This document shows, piece after piece, positions 39,899 through 52,269 of a stretch of 64,000 nt of DNA. Position numbers and translations under genes: made by a program. Source of the DNA: Notospermus geniculatus (Eukaryota; Nemertea; Pilidiophora; Heteronemertea; Lineidae); NCBI GenBank assembly GCA_002633025.1, contig NMRB01000005.1, positions 812,739-876,738 of the forward strand, written 5' to 3'. The notes beneath the pieces are model-generated. The model saw only the letters and a program-made list of their open reading frames with translations. It was not told where the DNA came from and did no database searches. The first letter of the stretch is position 1. Every line of letters starts with the position of its first letter.

Positions 39899-42117
39899 AA
39901 GACCCATTCTAGGCCTATGTACTGGAAACAGCCACTGTACTTCATCAACTCAGTAAAATGTCTCAGAGTTTGTAGGGAGCGAGAGATGACAACAACTAAT
40001 CTCCTCAGGACACCAAATTGTGAATCTGAGGGTTAGACTTTCCTGGTATTTTCCCATGTGCATTGCAATTTATATACAACACTGAACCAAATGACAGAAC
40101 AGTGTGTGAACCAGTTTGCTGACGGCAGCTGAAAAGATCGATGCATTCTAGGAAAACATCAACTCAAAATATCAATGGAAATGTGTTTTTTTTCTTCAAA
40201 ATTTGCAACAGCTGGGCCCACCAGAGCCTAATGCTGATAAGGACATTTTAATGAGGGCAGAACAGAACTGGTTTTATAGCAGCCTGAATGTATTTATAAG
40301 TAATTTAATTGTATATACAGTCATTTTACTTCCAGGCAGAATGTATGGCTAAAGTACATTTTCGTTACTGCAGCACTCTGTGTTGTAGCCATGGCTGCTT
40401 CAGCATCTCTGAGGACATAGGCCTACTTGTACTTTATGTTTGTAAGCGCCAGTCACCCATCCATTTTCTGAAGATATAGTTTGCATGTCAACAGGTAGAT
40501 GGCGTTCCTTTTCCCCTGTATATTGAGAACATCCATACCAATCCTAACGAAGGTGTCATCAATGGAAAACTTCTATGTGCTGTGAGATTTGGAAATTGAG
40601 TCACTCAATCAAATGAAAATGGAGAGGCACAATTCATTTTATCAAAGTTCTTTTATCCTTGTTTACCAACAGATTAGCTGAAATTCATTGGAAATTTCCC
40701 TTTACTTGATAATAGGAACCAAAGTACCATAGACAGAGACAGTATCACAGATAAATATTGACTGGAATATCAAACATCCTGTGCAAATATACGTAGTGAC
40801 ATGCACTAAGTAAACAGGAAGACTTAATGTTGTTGGAAGCTTTAATGTTTATTAATTAATTAATCAATGAAACACTAGGCAATTTGACTGATGGGTGCCA
40901 AGGGACTTTCTCGATTGCTGAGTTCCAAATATCTACCTCAGTTTCTGTTGTTTTTGTTTGTTCGTGTGTAGGTTTTTATTAACCATTTCAATGCCGGGCG
41001 TATTTTGGCATGTAGGATGACTTCCTTTGAATGCTGGTCCCAGGCAGTAATTCTGATAGGCTAAATGCATGTATGAAAAAGACCCATGTCAAGTTCATCT
41101 GACCTCATCAGAGCAAACGCCACCAGTAAGATCTTTCTCCTGGTTCTTGTGCACTGATACCAAAGATAGAGAAAAATTCAGGAAGCCATTTCACCTCAAG
41201 CATGTTGGAAACTCTGTACACAATCAAACAAAGAAGTTGTAGAAAAGTAGAAGAGGTAATGATCAAGTACCATGAAATGCATTCTACATGTTTGTTAACC
41301 AAAGAAATTAACACCTAATGGATGCAAAAACGTTGTGAGTCATTTTTGCAGGCGGCATGGTGGAGATGGTTCTAAGTGAAAAGGTGAGCTGGGTTAGGAC
41401 TGATTAAAGCTATAGGGTTGTGATTATACACCCTGATAGGTTAGACATGTAAATATCATGAAAGGAAAGTAAACTCAAGGATAACACAGCCAGGATGTTT
41501 GATTAAAGTCTCAAGTCTCTAGTTTGATATAAAGCAGATGAGATTAAGGATTAATTGTGCTCCAGAACCTAAACAATACTGCAGGAACATTTTCCAACGT
41601 TCCTTAACGTTAAGGTCGACCTTAAGTCTATTGTAAAACCATGGTGAACAATAGATTTAAGGTGGACCTTAATGTTAAAGAACGTTCGAAAATACGGCCC
41701 AAGGTCTTGTACATGCCAACAGTTTTGCAACATAGATTTACAACACCATTTTGGGCCAATGTTGTTCTTGTACAGATGAAGAGAGCTTTCCAACATGTTG
41801 TCCAAAGAACTGGCAAGTGTATATAAGGTCAAAGGATATTGCTCATGGTGTTGTTCATGTTGGAAAATGTTGTGTTTGTGTTGCCAGCTGTGTATGCAGC
41901 AGCTTTTGGGACTCGTTCCCAGGAGTGGGTTTGTGCAACATGCATAATATTAGCCCCCTGATAGAACATAGAATCTCTGATGAGATGAGCTCAAATTGAA
42001 TATAATTGCTGGAAAACAAATTTTATGTGTGCACTGAACCACATTACATACATCAAATAGCAAAAGGTGTTAAGTATAAATGCATCAGCAACGCTGTCAG
42101 CCCACCTGGGAACTTAA

Positions 42118-42305
42118 AGGAAAACTCCACGCATCCTTTTGTGAAATAACAGTTGTTGTATGCGTAAAGCTATCTCATGATACCCTTGATAATTTTATCC
42201 ACGCACCTTTCTCAAGCATTCTCAATTTTCTACCAACATAATACATACTAGCAATGGAAAACTTTTGACCACAAGAACACAGAAATTGTTGAGGAGAGTT
42301 GCCCT
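42118..42305. mobile_element. TTAA-flanked MITE, copy A
   Basis: AGGAAAACTCCACGCATCC at left and GGAGAGTTGCCCT at right are imperfect inverted ends. TTAA flanks both sides (42114-42117, 42306-42309). Also present at 56851-57038 in copy B. Confidence 0.7.
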
Positions 42306-42603
42306 TTAAGACTGTACGACCACCAACATCGTATAACTGCCAACTTGAAATGCCAACTTAATCACATACAAAAAGTAAGAGGCCAATTGATTGATTCTAT
42401 AATAGATTTTTGAATAGCAATAACCGGCGTATTGATTAGAAAATACCAAATTTCCACAAGGTAAAGAGTGCAATTAAAATCAATTTATTCGCTCTAAAGA
42501 ACAGGTCTAAATGCTAAAGATTGGGTTCTTTTACAAATAAGGCCATATTCGGCGTAGTCACAGCAGTGGACTTCTAAAAGTGCTCCACCTGATTTCTCAG
42601 GTG

Positions 42604-42776
42604 AATAGGAGCTGTCAGTCAGTTGACCAATAGGTGTCACTAGAGCCTAATTCAATGCCTAGCGGACCCACTTATGCTTGATTGAGCACCAATCAAGAGA
42701 ATTTTCTTTTGTATTGGTCTGCTGGAACTTTGCTGCCATCTTTTGACAATAATCATGGCTGATTGCTCCTACTGGA
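42604..42776. mobile_element. AATAGGAGC MITE, copy A
   Basis: Same family as 32051-32228; also at 57509-57680 in copy B. Shares AGTTGACCAATAGGTGTCA and CTTTGCTGCCATCTTTTG. Confidence 0.7.
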
Positions 42777-43456
42777 TGCATGACAGAGTTTAAAACTCTG
42801 AGTAGGTAATCCCATCTCCTAACAACTGGTCATAATGCATTAGCGACTGTAGCATTCGTGACATATTCACAGAGCAAAACATGACTTATAATGATCATGT
42901 TGTGACAGTATTCATGAAATATTCATGCATCTATAATGAATATGGATGCGGACTACACTACACGACTGATAAGTGCAGCATAATTGTCCATATATAACAA
43001 CAGTTGACGAGTGTACATTGTATAGTGAACCGAAACCATTACAGTATGATGTATGTGCGACTTCACCATTGTTTCAAGCTGTTCGTATTTCAACTTTTTT
43101 GTCGCCATCATACACAAAGCGCAATATATCTGAATGTCGACAGGTGCAGGTTTGTGTGCTGCGTACAGGAAGCCAATTCTACACTAGAAGTGGGGCAACA
43201 TGAGAGCATTTTCACCATGTGTTCAACATCCCACACTCGTTCCCCAACATCACAGTGGACATCCACGGATAATCAGCTCATTTTATTCCACGACATATTC
43301 CAACGAAACATCTAGATTCGTTGACTTCTCTGGCTACATCCAAGGACAACCTGCTTCCCGGACTCATCGCCTAACTCAGATCCAAGAGTTTGTTATGCGA
43401 TTGCATGACAAAAACTGACGAAAGTTCGGCATGTGGCTGGTAGTGGTAACATAATA

Positions 43457-44000
43457 CCGTATACGCAAATATTTTCGCGAATAAAAATTACCGCGAAAAT
43501 CGCGAATTGGTCAATACCCCCCCAAACTCTGTTACACGCGAACCATTTTCCAATCACCGACGATCCCTTAATACATCGTGGTTTGCATAGACTGGTTCCC
43601 GTCTTTGCCGCTGCACTCCCGCTGGCGCTCATGTTCCGGAACGTGAGTGCAGCGATTGTGTCCAGGCTGCGCGAGACTGCTTGTAACAATGGAGTGCAGC
43701 AGCAAAGACGGGAACCAGTCTATGTTTGCACTGAATTGCAGACACGTGACACTCAAGACACTGATCTGTCAATCACTCAGCTATCATGGTGCCCCGCCAG
43801 CAGTGAGGTCGCTTCGACTGCTCAGATTTCTTTCTTTTCGGTGGATTTCGTGCCATAACTGTCACACTCACCATTGAAAATGCAGTGTTTTTGAAATCTT
43901 ACATCAGGACCCCAACCGCGAATATTTATCCACGCGAAAAGGTACTTTCGGACCCCAACCGCTAAATATTTTAGCCGTGAAAATATTTGCGTATACGGTA
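43457..44000. mobile_element. 544-bp TA-target element present only in copy A
   Basis: Left end CCGTATACGCAAATATTTTC, right end GAAAATATTTGCGTATACGG, TA on both sides. Copy B has a single TA and no insert (58355-58356). Inside lies a second foldback (43588-43722). No transposase reading frame. Confidence 0.92.
43588..43722. mobile_element. Nested hAT-like MITE
   Basis: TAGACTGGTTCCCGTCTTTG and its inverse CAAAGACGGGAACCAGTCTA are the ends. The flanking octamers GGTTTGCA and TGTTTGCA differ at one base, consistent with an 8-bp target duplication. Confidence 0.8.
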
Positions 44001-44688
44001 GCGACATTTTCCAACATTTGAACAACATTCCAGAGCAACATGATCTTCTGACCCTCTAAAAGCCAACAAATCATTGCAACATAAAACAACATGTTGGGTA
44101 ATTCTTTTCCCCTTGACACACTTGCAACATTTGTCCAACAATGTGTTGTATAATGTTGGTAAAATGTTACATTATAGCCTACACAGAGACTTTCATTCAG
44201 AAGACAGCACTTCATTCCATGTAGGCTATACAGTCAGATTCCATAAATGTCAAGGGACCAGTCTGTGGTGCTTCCTTCAATCTCTTTTACGCTTGTCAAA
44301 CAAAAAGGGCATTGAAACATGTCAGATATCGGGAATTTATCAGCAGACATCCCTAGGACGAGACCATATTCTCTTTATCTCTGCTACCCTTGTTCTTGTT
44401 CCAATATTTCCATCAATACAATGCAACATAGACGAGCATTTTTTATTCCGTGGTAGCAGGAAACAAACCAGGATATGTTTTTAATGTGCTAGACTAATCA
44501 ATTTTTGGATCAAATGGAAAAAGTCTGTCTATGAAAGTGATACATTGGCTATATCTAGTATAGTGCATATTGATTGCTAAAGCTATGGTGACATTCCAAG
44601 AGAAATGTTAAATGAACAATGAACTTAGACAAGTATACCAAACTCGCAGTTGTAAGGTCACAGAGACCTGGCTTTGCCACTGGGATCC

Positions 44689-44786
44689 ATCCTCCCACAG
44701 CAGGGGTTTTCACTTCAGTCGCTCCTCTACATCCACTGTGTGAGCGTATGAAGAGGAATGAGACTAAAGCCTTGCTGTGGGAGGAT
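44689..44786. mobile_element. ATCCTCCC foldback MITE
   Basis: 98 bp. Left ATCCTCCCACAGCAGGGGTT, right GCCTTGCTGTGGGAGGAT. The copy B counterpart is 59182-59275. Confidence 0.82.
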
Positions 44787-45697
44787 GCTGGGATCTAGCT
44801 CCAACATTATCACATCAAATGTGTCAGGGTCAGGACTTCGATTTGAATACGTATCACCACCTTGCTTGTGGGCAGCAAGGCCGACCTTCGCCAACAGAAG
44901 CCGGACCCCAGCAATACCAGGCCGAGACCTCTGTAACTTCACAACTGCAATTTTGGTGTAACTACTTGCTTTGTCGCCTGGTGGTCCAACGTTTTGCCAA
45001 CACAGAGATGCTGACGATATTTGATGGCTGCTTATGTGATGTCCAACAGCTCGCTCTTCACCAGAATATCAAATCCAGTTAATACCAAAGTACTGATGAG
45101 ATCAAACCATAAGCCAGACAGAGTTGAAATCAACATGAACATCACTGGTTCCCGTATTCATTTCACTCATCAACAAATACCAAATGGCGACAGCGCATAT
45201 CTTTAATCCGTCGCACGTCTCACCAAGTATACAAAGTCAAAATCTCAAATCGATGGTTTTTGATCATGGTATATGACCACCAATATTGATCAGCAGCAAA
45301 ACGGATCATGACAATATTCACGTTAATTTTCCAATAAATCGTATTTTCTGACAACTGGATCACGCAATATTCATAACCGGCCAAAATGGATGCAATGCAA
45401 CCAAAAGTTAAAGGGGAAGAGGTCAGAAATTTCTTTCCCAAACCAAAAGTCACAACACATCAGACCCAATTTGTCTGTAATGTAAAGTGATGCGAGTTGG
45501 CCATTTTGAGGCCCTGTCCGACCAACACAACCTAGTGTCCAGCGCAGTGAAATGTCAAGTAGCCCTTAAAAGGGACTTCTGATGACATAAGTATATGAAG
45601 CAGGAAAAACACTGTTACAAATCTGACAGTTCATGTTTCTTCCCAGATTATGGGCTCTTGAGTGTCAAACTGCCACTTGAATCACTTGCCACAGGGC

Positions 45698-45799
45698 ATC
45701 CTCCCACTGCAGGGTTTTACCTAACTCCTTTTCATCTACTCACATACTTTGTGTGCCAGAATATGAAGGGAAGTAAAACCAAAACTCGCTATGGGAGGA
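45698..45799. mobile_element. ATCCTCCC foldback MITE
   Basis: Left ATCCTCCCACTGCAGGGTTT, right CTCGCTATGGGAGGAT. The copy B counterpart is 60206-60300. Confidence 0.8.
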
Positions 45800-47126
45800 T
45801 GGTCACAGGGGAATGGCTTTCTCTTGTTCAAAGGGGATGGGACTGAAGAGAGCCACACAGGCTGAACTGAGAGAGCCACACAGGCTGAACTGAAAGTTGG
45901 CCAAGCTGTCCCAACACTCGAACAGCTGCTACAAATAGAACATACAGAGCGAGGCTATGAACTGAATGAATAGGCCTCTTTCTGCTTATAAGATGCACCA
46001 TGGCAGTGACGACATGCTCCATAAATGTCAAGATAGTCCCTGCAACCTGTACACCCTTGTTTTAAATCCCTCAAGTTCAAAGACTGTCTGTCATCAACCA
46101 TCAAATCTCATCACCAATTCGTTGCCATGACAGCACGGCTGATTATAAGAACTCTGTTCCTTTCAGTACAGTTTCTCCTTGACAACTTGTCTTGTCTATT
46201 TCTTGTGCCAATGGACTCGGGGCATGGAGTCTTCTTACACGAGAACAAATATTTTCCAATGATCTATGCAGAGAACAATTCCTTTACCCGCCCTTGAAGG
46301 AACTGTGGATTTTCACGCAAGCTACGTGCCTGTTGGCAAATCCACACATCCACCGGCATTTTCAAGTGACATTAACATATCACTATGACTACAAGGATGG
46401 GAAAAGCTGCAGTAGTATGGGAGAACGGCGCATTGATAATGCTGGTCGCTAAAGTGAAGATGACAGTTTTAGACCGATTGGTGAAGCATCTTTTTCTGTC
46501 GTTAGTGATGAACTTAATCGACTGACAATCTGCTGATTTATGGGATGCCAAATTGCGCAGTCAACGAGGATTTTAATGGCAATAACCGTCCAGAAGGGCT
46601 TCAGAATGTAGAAGATTCATGGCCACATTAGCAGTAGATTTCAGAAGATTTAACGCTGTTTATTCTTCTACGAACCATTTACGGGACAACGCCATGCCAC
46701 GCCCATCAATATCCCTCCCGTTGCTTAGCCAAGCAGACCCTGGGACAAAAACATCATGAAATATTGACTTTCCCTCTAGCTGGACCAGGAAAGCTCTTTG
46801 CACTTTACTGAACACTCAGCACGAACAGTACGCTATTCATCAGAGATTAGCTACCAGTATTTTCTATGTATGTACTTGAGAGTACCGGGTAATTTATGAT
46901 GCAGAGATATGACCATCGGGCTACAGAATGGAAGGTGCATGAAGTCACCCAGAGGGCGCTGTTGATGTTCACCAACAGTTACATGTTTTTTGTCCAACAA
47001 CCAAACGTTTCTCACACCGTGAAGGAAGGTAACGTCTGCTGCAAATACACGATTTGTAAAGGTAGAAAAGAACCTATTTCAATCTTTTCACTCCTGCAAC
47101 TCATCATTACCGAGGCCATACATCTC

Positions 47127-47216
47127 ATCCTCCCATAGCAGGGCTTTGGTCTTGCTCCTCTTCAAGCTCGCAGGAGTGGATGAAGGAGCGAGGTTAAAAC
47201 CCTGCTGTGGGAGGAT
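47127..47216. mobile_element. ATCCTCCC foldback MITE
   Basis: Left ATCCTCCCATAGCAGGGCTT, right CCCTGCTGTGGGAGGAT. The copy B counterpart is 62124-62216, where the right end has a small insertion. Confidence 0.82.
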
Positions 47217-48886
47217 GATCCAGTCCAGCACCCATGGGAACATAAGGTTTATCCAAATTCACTCCCTCATTCACCCCGCAGACGAAGATGGCGATAGTAG
47301 GCCTACGTTTCAATTGCCTTCACAGATGAAGACCCAATGTGCGGGAGAAGAATCTTTTTTGTGTCCATACAGTGCAGAAGCAGCTGCCAGATTGAGTTTA
47401 CCAGCTGGAGAAGTAGTCCTCAGAGCCTCCTTCGATGGGGATTATCAGCGCCATGATTGATTTCCATTAGCAACTTCAAGATTTTAGAAAGTGGTAAAAA
47501 TCTCCAATCTTTATTTCAGATAAGAAGTTCTGTTCAATACATTGACATAAAAAGACACCAAGGCCATCCTCGTTTGGAAAGATTTTCGTATCCGTCGTTA
47601 TTCACCAATGTGTGACTCATTCCACAGCATTTTATGAAACATACTTTATTCTCTCACAAAGATCTTGACAACCGAGCAGGGACGAGCTACAGAAAAACTC
47701 GTTTGTGATTCATCGGCACTGGTGTTCATAAAAGGTGGAATCTGATGCACCTGCATGTTGAATCAAAGAGATGACTGCAGGAACTGGCAAGGGAGAGAAG
47801 ATGCCCTCGGTTCTTACGCTGCTATTTGCAGCTCTTGGAATGCCACCTCTGAATCCTATACTGATGACTGACACTAGTGACAGAAGTCATGACTGGCGGA
47901 TCTACGGGGCACTACCTGGCCTGGGACCCCGCTTTTGTGGAAAATCTTTGATACTGACCACAAAATTTTGAAATCTGACAAGCCTTTGCAAGTGACCAAG
48001 AATTGTTTGCTTGCACCAGATGGGCCCCTCTGGATGCCACTAGCTCCATATATCGTCGTTGATGTGCCCCAACTTCCTTCTCTGGACACCTCTGTGACAT
48101 TTCCCTATAACACACACCATTTTATATACCGTATTCATTTTCACCTCCGTAATCAGGACATCTCTGTATTAGAGACAGCATTAATCAGTTCAGGGGTGTC
48201 TTTGATAGGGAAGTCCAACACTATCATGGATTCCCAATACCTCATCATCAGCCTTGTGATGTGCACCTCTCAGCAAATGTCAGAGGCTGTTTGACTTGCT
48301 TGTAGCATGTGCTTCCAGACATCAAACGTTGGCTCCAGCAGTCATACCTCTGACAGAGGCCACCTGAGTGGTGTGAGCTCTAAATCATATCAACATCAAG
48401 TTGTTTCTTTTCCATAGCACTTGGGCTGATAACAGAATAAGTAAAAAGTTTTGTATCCATCAGGCTACCTAGAGATGCTTAGTGTGAATCGAACAAGTCC
48501 AGCATTTTTTGACCAACCAAACAGATGTCGCTGTGAAGGCTGGTGTCCACTTGTTGAGGCATTTTATGCCTGGTGTTGTATAATTCAAGTGGACACAGCA
48601 TGCGAGGTAGGGTGATATCACAAGCAATCTGATCACCACCGAGCAAAATCGGCTGTTGATGACATGAGTGCGGTGGAGAGCAATCTGTGGAATCTTCTCG
48701 CCAGCAATGATCGCCCAATATCAACCAGTACCAAAACTGATATCACCTGGTCTGCGGTGGCTGGTGATCAGATCGATGGTGATCAGATTGCTTGCGATAT
48801 TGCCCTCATCTTGCCTGGTGCGCTGCCTGCTTTACAGATTTGCCAATAGATGCATTGCCGTCTTCTTCAGCGAAGACTTGCTTTAT

Positions 48887-49379
48887 CCCCGGGGGGGTCA
48901 CTCCCCACACTGGCCATACACCATGTGTGTGTCTTGCTTTTTGAAAAGGCCCCCTCTGGCGGGATCAGTGAGTTCATGATCCCCACCCCCTCCAGCTGGC
49001 AGAAAGAATATCTCCCGCCATGCCCGCCCCCTTCCCGTTCGATGAACACAGTCAGCGCGCCATTTAGGGCTAGCGCTTCGGGAAACAAAATGTCAGCGCG
49101 CCAAGTCCCGCTGCATTTCCCGCTCTGTCAGCCGCCTCCCGCTGCTGTTGCCGATGGAACATTGCGTTTTGTTGCAGGCAGAGGAAAAGTTATAATTCAG
49201 GATGGGCCTTGTGCGGGAGAAATATGCTGGCCCCTAGGCTTATTGTGTGAATGATAGGGAAATAAGGGGCCTCTCTGTGATCGCGTGGGCCCGCCGAAAA
49301 TCGGCAAAATCACCCCCTATTCCCGCTTTTTTAGGAACGCACATGGGGTAATGTTGAGCCAGGGAGTGACCCCCCGGGG
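48887..49379. mobile_element. 493-bp element with CCCCGGGGGG...GTCACTCCC inverted ends
   Basis: Left CCCCGGGGGGGTCACTCCC, right GGGAGTGACCCCCCGGGG. Both sides carry CTTTAT (48881-48886, 49380-49385), a 6-bp target duplication. The 134-codon open frame overlapping it is GC-rich and extends past the element at its left, so it is not a transposase. Confidence 0.88.
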
Positions 49380-51263
49380 CTTTATGTTCCTTTCCTGTGA
49401 TGTAGTCCTTGCATACAGTGCTAGGTCTACAATACCAGTACTCCAACCTTTTATATCGGTTTGATACAGGATGATAGAGAAAATCGTGAGTCATGCTATC
49501 GTAGAGATATCGACAACCTGGTAACGATAGACCTGGGGCTCTGATCGAAGCCATAGCAGATTCATATAATCACCTTTATCCAGCAACGGAGGTGATTCTA
49601 GCCAATGGTGGTTCATCTATTATCATTCATGGGCTAGTCTGCACTAATAATGGCGGGTCGATGAATCTGGGCTAGGAGATATTGCGGCTGAATCGCAGCC
49701 ATTGGAGATATGGGATGGAGTCAACCAGTTGAATACCAACAACAGGAAGCTTGTGTTGTTTGGATGGCAAGTCTCCAAGGAGAACGGAATCAGTTTCATA
49801 TCAGATTCTACCTTCAGATACAACCTTAGCATTTCCACCTGCATGTTTATAAAGACAAACAGGATATACTCCAGCTGAAGATACCCAATGCAACGCCAAG
49901 ACTCATGCTGAAGACTGATGCCTAATGGTTGAGGCCTAATACTTTTGATTCCTAGATGGGAGACTTGTTCTGCTGCTGTAGACATTCTAGACTGACCCCA
50001 GACCACCGGCCTCACCATCTTCCCGTAACGCCCCGCCCTTGCTGTACCCACCGTTACCTCCTTCAGCCTCCGACATAAAAACCCGAGAAGTTCACATTCA
50101 TATTGAAGAGAAGTTCGCATTCATATCATTGAGACTCGACTCTAAGCTCGAGTGATTGAGTGCTTGCTTCCAAGCTTGTTGCATGAGTCAGGATGGTAGC
50201 ATAATGCAATAACCTGAAGTGAGAATGGCTTTAGTGCCTGGACATGTAGCTAACAAACACAGTAAACTCAACGACAAGAAAATCAATGACTTCTACATAA
50301 CGCCATGTCTGGCTCAGATAAGATTCAAACAAGTCTAGAATACTGCAATAAATCTGATAGAAGCAACTTAGACAAGGCGATGTTCTCAATTCACTCAAAT
50401 TCCGAATTGTTGAGAATTTCTGCATCAGGCACACATATTCTGGAAAGTGTCTTCCAACTTTGCCCCTTTTCACAATGCCATCCAGCGGTATACGTCTAGG
50501 GTTAGGGTTGGGCTGGGTTAGCTATATACAGTTGGTGGCGGGTGTGTGGCGATTTGGTAGAGGGCGAATAGGAATAAACCCTTCTGGAATTTGACTTCTG
50601 CAGGACCAAGATTTGTCAATTTTTCTCATCTTTGGTCTTGTGGTGATAAGAAAATTAATCTGGACATCCCTCTTCATCTTGACTTCAGCAGTTCGGACAT
50701 CTCACAGTAAGGGACACTCTGTCAGTCTCACCCGGCTTCAGGATTGGAGAAGTATCACTCTGCCGGCGAGGTAGCTATACATGGCATGCACGGTTGAAAT
50801 CAACAATACAACTAACGGTACAGAGCTAACTTGATTTCAAGAACATCGTGAGTCATTCTGCTATCAAAGATCAATAACCTTTAAATATTACATCTTGTTT
50901 GTGTTATCATATCCTGGGAGGAAAATACTGCATTTTATATGCTTATGCATTGGTATTAGTCACGCAATGGCTCTGGTGACTTCAAAATTACAGTTCAGTT
51001 AGCTTACAGGTATGCCGTTACAGTGATATTTATGTACCGTCACAGAAAAGTGAAACATACCAGAACACTTGGTTCCTCCAGTGTTCTAAAAAAAGTTAGT
51101 CACTTTCTCCAGTCACACATGTATTTGAATTTTCAGGAAAATCTTGGCAAAAAATAATCAAATTTGTCACCTTTCAGTAGCCACAGCTCGTTCCATTCTT
51201 TAGTTATATAACATTCTTTTTGAGACGCTCTGTACAAGAGCAAAGAGGCAGATGGAAGATTAT

Positions 51264-51369
51264 ATCCTCCAATAGCAGGGTTTTGGTCTCGCTCCTCTTC
51301 ATATGCTCACACACATTTGTGTGGAGTGCGGATGGATAGTCGAGAGGTAAAAACCTGGCTGGGGAGGAT
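51264..51369. mobile_element. ATCCTCC foldback MITE
   Basis: Left ATCCTCCAATAGCAGGGTTT, right AACCTGGCTGGGGAGGAT; a diverged copy. Confidence 0.78.
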
Positions 51370-51769
51370 GGGGGAACACTGCCAAAACACCAGTGAGTTT
51401 GATTTCATCTTCATCATTGACACCGTCGCAGGCATCTGCAACTCAAGATGGAGGTTGGACCTCATCACAGCACGACGCCCGTAACCTGCTAACAATCCTC
51501 CTATCAGCCACATGGGGAACATGGATGCATCACTGACAAGACGTATCACAATTACCAGGATTTAACGGCTGTTGTCATGGTTACTGGAGGAAATATCCTG
51601 TGGACTACGGCAAGCTTTATACAGGCAATTCACACAATAAACATAAACGTTACTGTTTTATGGAACATGCAGGAGACGGCTTTCTGGAAGGAAGAAACTG
51701 CTTTGCTTCGACAGCAGGACAGTATCCATAGCTCTGATGCTGGGATTTGATTTTCACCCAACCCAATCT

Positions 51770-52015
51770 TGGGAGCAACGAGGGTGCAGTGGTTGAGGAC
51801 TGAAATTGAGACTGAGAGGTCATGGGTGTGATTCCCGCCAAGTTGCTACTCTAGGCCCTATATTGAACTGGTCTGAGAGGATCGAGTGATGCCCTCAATG
51901 AGCTGCTCCTTGAGTTCCCAACAAAGCTTATGGTTTCTGGAGAAACTGGGGTAATAATGAGCAGAAGCGTTTTGAGACTGAGTGGAAAGTGCTATAAAAC
52001 ATTCACTTTTCATTA
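51770..52015 (+). mobile_element. Second copy of the tRNA-derived SINE
   Basis: Same orientation and order as 24014-24245: a tRNA-like head with GTGTGATTCCCGCCAAG, then ATGAGCTGCTCCTTGAG and TTTCTGGAGAAACTGGGG. Sequence divergence suggests an old copy. Confidence 0.78.
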
Positions 52016-52165
52016 CAAGAGTAGGGATCTCAGATTTTGTACTCAACATAAGATCCACACAGCAGACCTCAGATCTCCATCGCTTTCACCAATATGGTAC
52101 TGGTACATGTAGCAGGCTTTTTCTGCCATCTTCATCCGCAAGGCACCAACGTGACGCTCTCCAAT

Positions 52166-52269
52166 ATCCTCCCAGAGCAGGGGTTTTTACCTCGCTCCTC
52201 TTCATCCACTCACACTTTGTGTACAAGTGCATGAAGAGGAGCAAGACCAAAGCCCTGCTATGGGAGGAT
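52166..52269. mobile_element. ATCCTCCC foldback MITE
   Basis: Left ATCCTCCCAGAGCAGGGGTT, right AAGCCCTGCTATGGGAGGAT, with arms of about 45 bp; the best preserved copy. Confidence 0.85.

Larger units (their letters stand above)
36891..41155. other. 4.3 kb without supported genes
   Basis: I looked here for the TTYH N-terminal and TM1-TM2 exons (expected GFYGN-type motif and paired Cys residues) and found none. It contains a 45-bp minisatellite (38867-39052), a poly-G tract with an N (39873-39898) and otherwise unremarkable AT-rich sequence. Confidence 0.6.
41156..48611. repeat. Large duplication, copy A (probable haplotype 1)
   Basis: Colinear with 55892-64000 at high identity, with scattered substitutions, small indels and several transposon insertions present in only one copy. 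Copy A continues into unique sequence at 48612. Confidence 0.9.

Noticed and set aside
42973-43418. Two short overlapping open frames conserved between copies A and B
   Set aside because: The copies are probably alleles, so similarity is expected without selection, and changes do not favour silent positions.
48850-49254. 134-codon plus-strand open frame in the CCCCGGGG element
   Set aside because: It straddles the element boundary and is Pro/Ser-rich by base composition, with no transposase motif.
49644-50120. 158-codon minus-strand open frame
   Set aside because: No recognisable domain, no splice-consistent partners and composition like the surrounding non-coding sequence.
50500-50520. Telomeric repeat (TTAGGG)
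   Set aside because: Only about two imperfect units (AGGGTTAGGGTTGGG), too short to be an interstitial telomere.
51307-51549. Minus-strand frame resembling a TM segment (MWLIGGLLAGYG)
   Set aside because: Considered as a TTYH N-terminal exon, but it has no GFYGN-type motif or suitable borders and overlaps a MITE.
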